A program made the position numbers and the translations under genes. Below, piece after piece: positions 24,123-35,100 of a stretch of 64,000 bases of DNA. Numbering within the stretch: the stretch's first letter is position 1; each line of letters begins with the position of its first letter. This DNA is from Limnoperna fortunei (taxonomy: Eukaryota; Mollusca; Bivalvia; Mytilida; Modiolidae). Below the pieces are notes generated by a model. The model had not been told where the DNA came from and did not search any database. It saw only the letters and a program-made list of their open reading frames with translations. The stretch is from the NCBI GenBank assembly GCA_944474755.1, contig OX104118.1, positions 76,649,865 to 76,713,864 of the forward strand. Reading direction: 5' to 3'.

Positions 24123-24252
24123 AAGGACTTTTTACGAGGTCAATACGTAGTTATATGGACCGTGGAGGAAAATATTGACCGAGGACGAAGTCCGAGGTCA
24201 ATATTTTTCTACAGATCCATATAACTACGTATTGACAGAGTAAAAAGTCCTT
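24123..24252. repeat. Foldback element, 56-bp arms and self-complementary loop
   Basis: The arms 24123-24180 and 24197-24252 match in about five of six positions; both start AAGGACTTTTTAC and contain TCAATACGTAGTTATATGGA. The 16-base loop holds GGACGAAGTCC, itself a hairpin. It lies inside repeat B copy 2 and is likely a small inverted-repeat transposon. Confidence 0.85.
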
Positions 24253-24354
24253 AATTGTTATATTACATATGAATTTTTCTCTATTTATTTAAATTTAGAA
24301 TAATAATCAAATCAAATCAATCTAACAGCACGAGCGGAGTCGGAAGAGTATATC

Positions 24355-24512
24355 CGGACCTATTTTTAGAAACAAGCCTTAAATATGCTTTATAAATAGT
24401 AACATCCGGATCTATTTTTAGAAACAAGCCTTAAATATGCTTTATAAATAGTAACATGCCTTATATGCTTTAAAAATAGTAACAAGCCTTAAATATGCTT
24501 TAGAAATAGAAT
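24355..24512. repeat. Short tandem repeat of about 55 bp
   Basis: The block 'AGAAACAAGCCTTAAATATG' plus 'CTTTATAAATAGTAACAT' and the lead-in 'TCCGGA(C/T)CTATTTTT' occurs twice in full, with two shorter diverged units after it. Confidence 0.8.
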
Positions 24513-25145
24513 ATATACACAGAATATTTTGGGGGGACATTGTCTACACGAACCAATCAAAATTAGGACTTAACACACCATATGTAATATTATCAAATAT
24601 TTATATATATATAAATTAAGCCCACTGTTAGAATTAGATTTTTAACACTGTCAAATTATTGCTTTCCCTTTGCGGAAATCGAACTCACGCCGTTGTGACA
24701 CGGTGGCACCAAATCGCGTGCACTATGTCCAGCGGTCTAGACCCCTCGGCCAAATCCGTTATATAAAATATAGCGTTATTAGCCGGATTGAATCGTAGAC
24801 ATAGACATTGTACATGTGTACTAGCGTGTGACGATGGAATTTTCGTAACCAATACGTCTTAATCTGAGAGTAATAATCTAATTCAGCATTTTGTATATTT
24901 TATATAGGATGACAAAGTTACTTGTCATACAGAATCTTGTTGGAATATTGGAGCAAAGCCAAGAAACAGCGGGTCCGCGGATGGCGGACCGGGAAGCAAT
25001 ATATATAAAATTGTTGGAGTGAGAAAGTTTTAGATCAAATTGTTATGGCTTGTTTACGTTATTTATTTATATTGACACACAATAACTAAAGCCATTCGTT
25101 GGTCAGTCTGTGTCTATATTTTTGACAAGAAACACCGTCATTTGT

Positions 25146-25262
25146 ATCGTTACATAATCTTCTAGACTTGTAAATTATTTTATTGTTTATGCTGTATCGT
25201 CATGTTTGTCGATCCGATACTCAATAAGTTTACTGGTTTGCAGCTTTCTTTAAACCATTTAT
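25146..25262. repeat. Dispersed repeat A, copy 2
   Basis: Second copy of the block at 18150-18270, about 90% identical by eye, same orientation. Confidence 0.7.
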
Positions 25263-25378
25263 ATAATATTTTGAACTACATGTATTGTGTATTTACACGT
25301 TGAAATACAACTAATCCATAAAGTACTAAATTATTTCATATTTTACCCCTTTTTTACGAAACTCAAGGAGAACACAAT

Positions 25379-25610
25379 AGATACGATAACCTGTCCATCT
25401 TTTATACTATACCTCTGTTTAGTTGTTACAAGTCGTCCTTGACTTTTGCTTCGTGAATTTTATATAATAAGTCAGCCATTTTTATTTCTAAAGGGACCTT
25501 GCGTTCTGTACAAAAGTTCGTCTGCTTTTGTGAAGTTTAATGGTATTCGGACAAACGCAAGACTCCCATCCCCCCTTTTTAACTGCATGCGACGTTATTC
25601 GAAGTTATCC
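25379..25610. repeat. Copy of the 39.4-kb inverted-repeat family core
   Basis: Contains 'GATACGATAACCTGTCCAT', 'GTCCTTGACTTTTGCT', 'AAGTCAGCCATTTTT', 'GTTCGTCTG' and 'GGTATTCGGACAAACG', in the order expected from the other copies at 16.9, 39.6-39.8 and 59.2-59.5 kb. The open frame here (25446-25685) is a translation of this repeat. Confidence 0.6.
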
Positions 25611-25619
25611 ATAAGCTTA

Positions 25620-28600
25620 ACCATACGCAGTAACCAATTGTCCTTTGTCACACAAAAACTCTCACCAAAATACGTTCAATTGTAGTATACAGGACAGAAC
25701 ACATTACACATACTGTTCAGTTCAAGGTCCAATAAGCAGTATTCTAGCTATATGAAATTTCTATGCTCTCCTTCTTATATGGTTATTGCTTTGAAGTGTG
25801 TTATAAACTAACCTTTTATCAAAATAATAAAATTCAGTGGAGTTCTGCTTATCAATTTAGAATAAATAGTTTATTTCACCATATGAGCCTCAAATTCTAA
25901 TGTACTACGTCATCACATTGATTATCGAAAACACATTTAAGTTTAATCAAGTGTGTACAGACCAATATTAAGTATTTGTTTTCATTTCTAAAACTGCTTG
26001 ACAGCGATTAATGAGTCGAGCATACTTTTTAAGAAAAACCGTGTGATCTTCCACGAGTGATAGAAATTGTATGTCTTTACTCTTGTGGATCTCTGTCACG
26101 AGTGGAGATCATACGACTTTCCCAAAAGCGAACGAAAGGACCTATTTCTCTTTAAACCAACGAATTTCTTATGAACTCTCCATTGTTTAAGAATTACTCT
26201 ATTGTCTCCGACATCCAATCAGAACCCATATAACAGCGTTCTTGTTTCATGTGTTTTGATTAGATGAGTACAAAATGTGTGAAAGTGAGCAAATCCGTAC
26301 TGGGTCATCTGTACCGAAATCGTATTTCTATCTGTTCTAAAGCCCGTAAAAATAAAAAATTTTCTGGCAACATAAGGATATATAAGATTTTAAAAAAGAA
26401 TAAGGGCGGACAAGTGAAATACTACAGACAGTGGTGTTTTTGTTATCATAAATATATTAAATGTTTAGAATAAAGTTAAAAAGCTGAATAATTTTCATAG
26501 ATTTCGACGCAAAAAATCTAAAAATTAAATTTACAATGGGAAATAATGATGCACTTTTTGGTTAATCGATTAATTCGAAAAAATAAGTTAATCAGCACTC
26601 TCCATCAGACGGACAGACAAAAACAGTGAGTAGTGAAAATATACAATTGAGTAAAAACAGGTGTTCCGAGAGGTCAATTGTTTCTTATCGCTTACAACAC
26701 CCATTATGTTTTTTTCGTCACAAACATATATCATTACGGGTGAAAGCCCAATCCTTATTAGCTGAAGAAGAAAGGATTAAAAGTTATTACCTAAGAAACT
26801 AAACATTAGACTAAGTTAATTGTTTGTCGAGGTTCGACTAGATTTTTAAATGCAAAGGATTCAAAATTGTTTTTGTTTAACCAAGATTAAATCTGTGCCT
26901 ACATTGGTGTCTCTTGTAAACAAGCCGTTGTATTACAAAAATATAAGGGTAAGTCTGTTTCGGACTTTGAAAAAGAAAATAAGTTATTGTAGGATCAGAA
27001 ACAGTTTATACTATACTAGTAGTACATAACGTTCCTAAGAAGGATAAAGATCACATGTGTTACATTACATAATGTTTTCAGGGTTTGCACCAAGCCACAA
27101 ATATGACAGGTCGCTTAGTTCCAGTATACACCACAAGAAAGATTTCACAGGAAAATAAATTGACAATTAATACATGTAATACAAAACACCGTATTTCAGA
27201 CACGATTGTCTGTAATTGGAAAATAATTCTGGATTCACTTGTTGACATCTAGAAAAATTCAAAGAGGTTAAGTATAACAAACTATCTTGCATAGGCAAAC
27301 GTTGCGATGATAACTAAGAGCTTTTGAAACTCTCAACGAATTGTGTGTAAAATGAGTAGCAGTACTTATTTAAACATTTAGAAGAAAGAAACAAGTAGTA
27401 ATAATTAAGTAAAGCAGTATTTAGGCGTAATACAAAAATCAATCAATGGGTAAATAGTTATAGTTGTTGCAAAGCTCTACTCAAGTAAATTAAATCATGT
27501 TTGTCAATTGCTCAATGGTCTTATGACATGACAATTTCAGAATTGCAAACATTTATGTTTGAGGTTGTAAATTACAAAAGGAACACCATATCGGATTAAA
27601 AAACATTGAACCAAACGAAGAAAGTTATTTCTGTCCTAAACGATTTAATTCTAGGATCTTTTTGTGTACCACCTGGATCATAGTCATCAAAGTAGTGTTT
27701 TACTGTACGTTGAAATTCGTTCAACATTATAGATACATTTTGGTGTCGTTGAATTAGAGGTTTCTTTCCAACTTTGATAATTCACAAGCGAGTGCAAAAG
27801 TGCTACAAAACACTCCAGTTGAAAATTTGACATTCTTTGTGTATAAATAAAACTCTGAAGTGCCTGAAGCAATTTGGCTGGTTATCAGTCTTGGTAGAGA
27901 TATTATGCCCAAAAGTATTTTCTTAAGTTTCATGAAGATCAGACAACTGTTTCAGATAGACAACGCACATGGCTAATTTGCCATATCCCATAAACATTTC
28001 CCCCAAAGTTTTCGACCATAGGGCAACAACTGTTATACAGCAAACATCACTGTGGATGCAGCCTTTGAATGGGTGTTACCATAATACAACACGTCTTGGA
28101 CCGCAGTATAAAAGCTGTTTGTTACGAATATGGTCTTTTGAAAGTGAAAATATCTAGCCAGATAATCCGTTATCTGCAAACATAATACGATTAAACGATT
28201 CTACATATGTCATATGTCATTCAAGACTAAACATAAATATTTTGTAATCATATAGTCTGGATTTTAATTATTGAATGAGAAGAGATAGCAAAAAAAATGT
28301 AAAATTTATGGTTAATATCATAGAGTAGAAAAGATTTCAGTTAAAAAAGCAACATCATACATGTACGTAATACTAATTATTGTCATTTGCCAGTGTGAAA
28401 AGCACAAATACGAAAAGCAATTGGTATTTTTTCTTACAAAAATGTATTGATCAGAAAATAGAAAATAATGCATTGTTTACATGGTCAAAAAGTTCGCTGA
28501 TGCAGATAATGAGTTAAGTTAATATTGGATTGAATTACCTAAATACGCAGGTTTACCAATTTACCAATTTTTCGCTATTTACTTATATTTCATAACATTT

Positions 28601-29070
28601 GTATGTTTATTTTTTTATTAAACATATTTATTACATAAAGTCAAAGAATATTTTGAAATGCGGCAATTAATATTAAACCAAAATATTTTTTTATTTTAAT
28701 TTATTCGGCTATTCGTACACCAAGAGCTAAACATCCGATATAGATTCGTTCATTAATATGATATGTATTAATACGTTTCTGTTTTTATTATTTCCAAATT
28801 TTGACTTAATAAATTTTAAAGCAACAGGACTTTCTCTATCTTTAAATAAAACGCAGCCAAACAATTTTAAGGTAAAACTTGGAGGTTAGGAGGTTCTGAT
28901 ATAAGTTAATGAATAAATAAAGACGTAAGTGTTTACAATTTACTCAGATGTTTAAAATATAAATGACCATCGATGGACTTTGTCCTCAAATCTGGTTATC
29001 ACTTTAAGCTCAATTTTAACAATTGCTGCTTTCGTCGTATAACTTTTGTAGAAATAATCATTAGAAAGTT
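25620..29070. other. AT-rich noncoding sequence downstream of the receptor gene
   Basis: No gene could be supported. A short inverted repeat lies at 26043-26114. A minus-strand AATAAA at 28784-28789, about 280 bp past the receptor stop codon, could be its polyadenylation signal. An open minus-strand stretch near 27600-27780 was considered as an extra exon and rejected. Confidence 0.5.
26043..26114. repeat. Short inverted repeat
   Basis: The arms GTGATCTTCCACGAGTGA and the complement of TCACGAGTGGAGATCAT pair with few mismatches around a loop of about 32 bp. Probably a MITE remnant. Confidence 0.5.
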
Positions 29071-29145
29071 TTAACTCTTTATAATAAATCTTCTCAATGT
29101 TGCTTCTTTATTAACACTACATTCGTTGACTTCATCATAGGTCCT
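29071..29145 (-). CDS. Receptor exon 8: last coding exon, TYDEV and stop
   Basis: Acceptor AAATTACAG|AGGACCT, phase 0, open for 24 codons to TAA at 29073-29071. It encodes RTYDEVNECSVNKEATLRR and a short end. The match of phase with exon 7 and the added YDEV motif support it; it is short, so the evidence is weaker than for the other exons. Confidence 0.7.
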   Translation of the reverse strand, partial: RTYDEVNECSVNKEATLRRFIIKS

Positions 29146-32100
29146 CTGTAATTTATACAAAATGTGGAAAATAGTATAAATGTAAAGTTAAATGTGTGTA
29201 TATTTAAGATGATTAGATGTTGGAACAATAATCGAATGTCTGCTTTAGGTAATATTTTCTATGCATTGATCAACATCGACTTAACGATTGATTTTCGAAA
29301 AAGTTTTGAAAATGTTGTATACAAGTTAAGGAATAAAAATAATATCGTTCAATTAAATAGAATGTGACCAGAGTAACACATAGTAAGTGAATAATTAATC
29401 CAAATGAAATTGTTTATTTACTTCAGTTAACTCCAGTTTAGTGTTTTTGAAGCGAAATAAATAGAGAATATTTGCAATAAACGTGCAGGTTCTGTTTTTT
29501 AGAGTACTATTTTTGGTGATCATTTATATATAGTTTTTTACGCTTAGACTTTTAATATAAATTGATATACCTCGACTAAGTCATATACAGTGCTGTAGTC
29601 ATTCGCCATTTGTACTTTTCCGATATCTTGTCTCGATATCTCAGTACATTTGCCTGCATTTATTTCTTGCATTGCTAACATCTGTCGTGGTTGAATCCTC
29701 CTGTCTGAAACAAAAACGATTAACTTTAGTTCCATGTATCTATTCCCTTTTTACAATAATAATAAAACGTGATTTTTTAATTAACTAAGAATTAATCAAA
29801 TTAATTAATGATACAAAACTAATTACAAAAATTAAACTGAAATTAAGATTTCAAAATCAAGAAATAATTGTTTCATTTCTAATCTGACCACTATAAAATT
29901 CGTTTACTGACAGTATACAAACGTCAGTGTTTATGGCTATTTCAAGAAGATTTGCAACAAATGTATTCCAGGAGCAATTACATTTTTAAAAGATTGACTG
30001 TGCATGAACTTAAAAAAACAACTATTTGCAATTTACTTATTTTGTTTGTCAAAAACTATTAAGTTAGAGCTTCTAATGTGCAAATCATTTATGTTTCTTT
30101 TATTATTATTATTTATTTTATTCATTATTCAGGTTATCTTTGCTTAATCAAATATATAGAGTTTCTGATCCAGAGCAATGCTTCAAAATTTTGGACATTT
30201 TTATTTTGTCAATTTTACGTCGTGCCAAATGCCAAATTAAACAACCAAGAAAAGGAAATGTCGGCTTAAAACATAGTAAAACATAAATAATTGATTCGCT
30301 AAACTGTATCATAGACTTTACGATGATCTGCAAATTTCGAGTCCTTTGTGTTGATGCTTTTCTAAATAGCCCTGCAGCTGTAGTCTTGTAATTATGAACA
30401 TTTTGTTCCTGTGAAACATCGTGTATTGAAAAACATACTAATCCGATCAGTCTGTAGTCTTTTGTAAAATCTGTATAAAATGTGCAGAGTGATCACAGTG
30501 ACAACACATGCGCTGCCCGATAGCAGATACGGTAATATAACACCATTTGAACTTCCTGAAATAAAGATGTGCAAAAAAGTTAGAGGTCATTATCTATTTG
30601 GATGGCCTGTGCAAAAGTAACCGAACGGACGAGACGTCAAAATTGTTTTTATTAAAAAAATCTTTCTTTCACTTAAAATTTCATATATGGGGCATTATAC
30701 ATATACTGCTTAATAACATACAAATGGAGAAAAAAGTATTAGTGTCCACGAACGTTTTGCGGGAATTTTAATTTAAAATTTTAGAATGGTTTTTCAACTT
30801 TCATTTCAATGTTGTGGTCACATTGTACCACATTACACACTTTAGGAAGTGCTTCCACTGTAAAACATTGATTGGAAAAAATATTCTTGTTCTACAGTAA
30901 TGCCATAAGCAATAGCAGTTAAGCAATAGCAGTTATAAGGAAAAGCAGAAACAAAAGAGAAAATTGGGACTATTTTTCATCGTGGCATGTTTTGACATGA
31001 ACTTGAAGTTCATTCTACAAATAGGATAATGACCCCGTAAGACGATACCAAAATAACAATTCCAAGTCTAAAATATTCATAACATGACAAGTAAATTAAT
31101 TTTTTCTTGGTAAACATCCTTACAAATTTAATGTAAAGTATTCTTAGTAATAATTGGGCTAATATACAGCTACCTTTTTATGAAATGGTATAATGCTATG
31201 CATTGTGACGAGATACTTTACTAGTGCATTTAGTATTGCAGTCCACATTCTGCCGATATATATACATATATATATTTGTTAATAAATCATGATCATAACT
31301 ATTTTATAATTCAATATATGGCTAATCTTACCCTCATTCCGTGTAGTATCTGAAAGAAAAACAAAAACCAGTCTTCTTAAATACCATGTTTCCTTCCATT
31401 TCGATGAGAAATATCTATTATGAAAGTTAATTTATATATAGATATAACTTAAAACGATTCGGTCTCTCTGTTTTTAGATGTGGATCATTTTTGCCATTAT
31501 ATAATCAAGTAAAATTGTAAAGATTTTTAACAATAAGTGTGCGCCTGATAAAAAATATCGACTTGTGAGACTTATGAGAGCATACGAACCAAAATACTTT
31601 GTGCTTCAATGTACAATCTGCGTCTACTCAAAACTTAATCTCTCCCTAACTGATCCAAGTGTGGCGCACACGGCGAGCGCTCCCTAAATTTTTTGTAAAT
31701 TTGGGGGGGGGGGGGGGTCTTGTCTGGACCCTTCGCGTACCTTACACTTATTCGTATTTAGCGCCGGTCTCTGTAACATATACGCAATATCATGTTGGAA
31801 CTTTTGATAGCGACACAACATTTGTTTTCATAAATAAACAATACCATATACATAAAAACTAAAACAGTTTTGTTGTTTGTGTTACCTTCCATTTGCGTGA
31901 TGTGTTTCTAACATGCTGGACTAATGAAATATGGTTAATGGCATAATTGTTATAAAAAGATTTAACAAACACGAAATGATATAGTTAAAATCTGTCAAAT
32001 AATCACATGGCCAGTTTGTATTAGTAACAGAAACATAATGTGGTATAATTGTCGTTAAAAGTACAGTTTGCATGTATAGACTTCAAGTATATTAAAGTGA

Positions 32101-35100
32101 AACTGATTACGAATATGCAATCTGCAGTTGATTAAACATATATAAGGAACTGATTAAACAAAATACCGGTAGTTACACTGGGTACAAAATGTTGGTGAAA
32201 CATTCAGAAAATATTTAACTTAAGTTTTTAGGACCGGTATACATAATAGTTGTCATAATTGCCCCGTCCGCACGAGTTTTATAATCATCAAACTATAACA
32301 GTGATTTGCACTAAATGACAATGCGTTAAAGATTCCTATTGTATACACACCTGCTGCTAGTCTCAACTCTACTGTACAGTTGCATTCACCTTGTGTGTTG
32401 ACAACAGAAACTGTGTAATTCGTAAAATCTTCCTTTGTTAAAGACTTAATAGTAAGCATTACGGAATTGACGAGCAGCTGAATTTTAGAACCGTAAACAT
32501 TTGTTTTTACAACTTTGCTTATGTTGTAGAGTCGATATTTTTCTATGTCTGTGTTAATCATGTTTTTTCCTTGCAACCATACAATCCTATTAAAATATGG
32601 TACACTATAGACAAAAACTTCTATAATAACTGAAGATTCCATCATTCCATATATGATTTCCTTAACTTCATACATCCAAATACAAGTTGGTTTCCCTATT
32701 AAATGAAAAATGTTTATATGCCATCACAATAAAAATACATGTAATTTAACATTAATCCTGAACGTATTTTGTTACTGTAATATAATACTTTCCCACTTGA
32801 TTAGTCTTTGTGCTTTTCTAAGTTCTATTGTGCTATGTCAATTATGTATTAAAAAATAAATATAAGAAAGAACACTTTATTTTGTTTATATTAAAAATCT
32901 ATTCACGTGGGAACGTTTGTAATCTTCGGAAAATGTTAATATTTTTAATAAATATAAATTCAAACCTTCTGTTTTAACTTCTATTGCTGCAGTCCTTACT
33001 TCTTCGTCAAACCCTGTTATGTTACACTTTACAATGCAGGCGTACTTTCCGTTTATCTTGTAAACCGATTCCCTATCCGATATCTCAAGTTTGTTTGTAT
33101 CCGAATCGCTGGCATTGATAAATCGTATGTGTTCTCCGAAAACTGACAGGTGTTCACAAAAAAATAATGTCGGCATTTGTGGCCAATCAGTTCCAATGCA
33201 GTACAAGACGTTATTGTTAAAATGTGCGACTGGATCATCTAATTTTAATAAACGCATAAAAAAATGTTTAAATCATTATCATGTACTTAATATTTTATTT
33301 CAAACTATTTTATGTCAGTGTCCAATGTTTGTGCTATGTGACGGACTTTGTTTTGTTTATGTATAAACGGTACTATTTGACGTGAGATAAACAAAGGTGT
33401 ACTGATTTTTTTTATAGCAGATGAACCATATACAGTTTTGTTATTGTGTTAAGATAAATAGGTTTTAAAAGACCAATACAAGTATTGAAATATACACATT
33501 TGTTCGTACATTTAATTGTACTTTAGATGTTAACGGCATCTGTTGTTATCGTCTGTTCCACACCGACGTATTGTCGCTCCTTTATCGTGCGTTTCGAAGT
33601 CTACAGTAAAAGTTTATGCCTACCTTTCCAGAAAACAGGAAATTAATCCCAGTTTTAAGTTGACCATAGCTTTTTAAGTGTTTTCGATTATTATATTTTT
33701 TTTCCTGTCTGTATGTTTAAAAAATGTTTTTGCCGCATATCTGTTTTTTTACACTTCCTCTTGGTGTGTGCGGGAAGATATATTTTAGCTCAGAAAACAA
33801 CACACCACAGTATATCTACCCTAAGGATATGACAAAACCCCGTCAGCAATTTTTTTCTCCATTTTTTAGTACTTTAAATGAATGTGTTAAAACTGTACAG
33901 GCGAGTTGATACAAAATAAAGACAGGTATGAATAAGCATGTTATAATACGTAACATAAACTATCAAACAGAGCGTTAATCCATTTCATCTCACAGATAAA
34001 AGCCGATATTCACAGCATTTTTGCCAAATGAAAACAAGACAATAGCATACAGCCCCGAGAGACCCGGGGTGAACCAAACAAAATCATCGGTATCTCTTTT
34101 ACATCCACTAAGAAAATGTTCTACCGCAGACTGAAAGAGAACATAACACAGCAATTGTATAAGGTAAAATTCTGGCAGAAAGTGTTGGATTACATGAGGG
34201 CTGTAGACAACCTCCTCAGTAAGTTTCCAGCAACAACGGGGACATGAGTGCAGCCCTCTCAGGTCCCTACAAATCTGAAGATGACAGAGGTTCAGTGCAC
34301 TGTGAAATAAACTGGAACATTATTAAGAGTAGAGAATAAACATAAAAAGAATTTCAAAAGAATTAGAGAAGATCTGAATAGAGAAGTGCAACAGAATTAA
34401 AGTTTAGAGCCAGTTCCAAAGACAGACGAGTTATTATAAGGAGAGATAAGGCAGAGAAAGATACAGAAAAGAAATCAGGTGAAAGTAAGATAGTGGTTAG
34501 AGTAGTAGATTATTGATCAACAGCTGAAAGAGTACTGAGGCATTTGAGGAGCATTAGGAAGGTACCCACCCAGAGTTAGATGTCATATCAGAGGAGGAAT
34601 ATGGTATTACCGTGGTGACAGAAAGAAATCTAGGAAAAAGGATACAGATAGTAAAACTGTGCCAAAAACAGACACGCTGTCAAGAGCAAAAAGCTGGTGC
34701 AGGTGTTCTGCCACTGTTCTCATTATGCAGGCGTCAGTGGGAAGAGACCAGTATAGTGATGATTTCACGATTACCAAACATAATGGACTTGCAAACATAG
34801 AAATGTGGAACGTCTGATTGCATGGCAGTTTTAGAGATAGAGATGTGCAACAAGTTGAACTAGACAGAGAGATGTCTTGGACAAGTTCGAACAAACATGT
34901 AATAATAAAACTATTTTTTCGATTTAAGCGTCACTGATGAGTCTAAATTAGACGTAACGCGCGTCTGGTGTAGTCAATTTTTAGCTTTGGTATCTTTCAC
35001 GACATTCTATTTATATAAAGCTGAGTCCTGTCTATTGTGTTTTCGAAAGAGCGGTAACAAAGAGAAGCATATAAGAAGAATAACCGAGGGATTAGCCACT

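Larger units (their letters stand above)
24068..24915 (-). mobile_element. tRNA-derived SINE (repeat B), copy 2, split by insertions
   Basis: Matches the copy at 18290-18690. The A box (TTGGCCGAGGGGTCTAGACC) lies at about 24752-24733 and the B box (GCGTGAGTTCGATTTCC) at about 24690-24674 on the minus strand, both better preserved than in copy 1. The two halves are separated by about 480 bp containing a foldback (24123-24252) and a tandem repeat (24355-24510). Confidence 0.75.

Noticed and set aside
26264..26473. Lys-rich 69-codon plus-strand open frame
   Set aside because: No family match, no splice or promoter context, AT-rich DNA gives such Lys/Ile/Asn-rich frames by chance.
27596..27800. 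Minus-strand open stretch ('VGKKPLIQRHQNVSIMLNEF') as a further receptor exon
   Set aside because: The acceptor has a poor pyrimidine tract and would need phase 1, whereas the exon 7 donor is phase 0. The exon at 29071-29145 fits better.
31659..31862. 67-codon frame across a poly-G run
   Set aside because: The frame depends on the length of a G homopolymer and has no recognisable domain.
33091..33366. 91-codon plus-strand open frame
   Set aside because: It is antisense to Ig exon 3 (32966-33238), which has domain signatures and splice sites; the plus frame has none.
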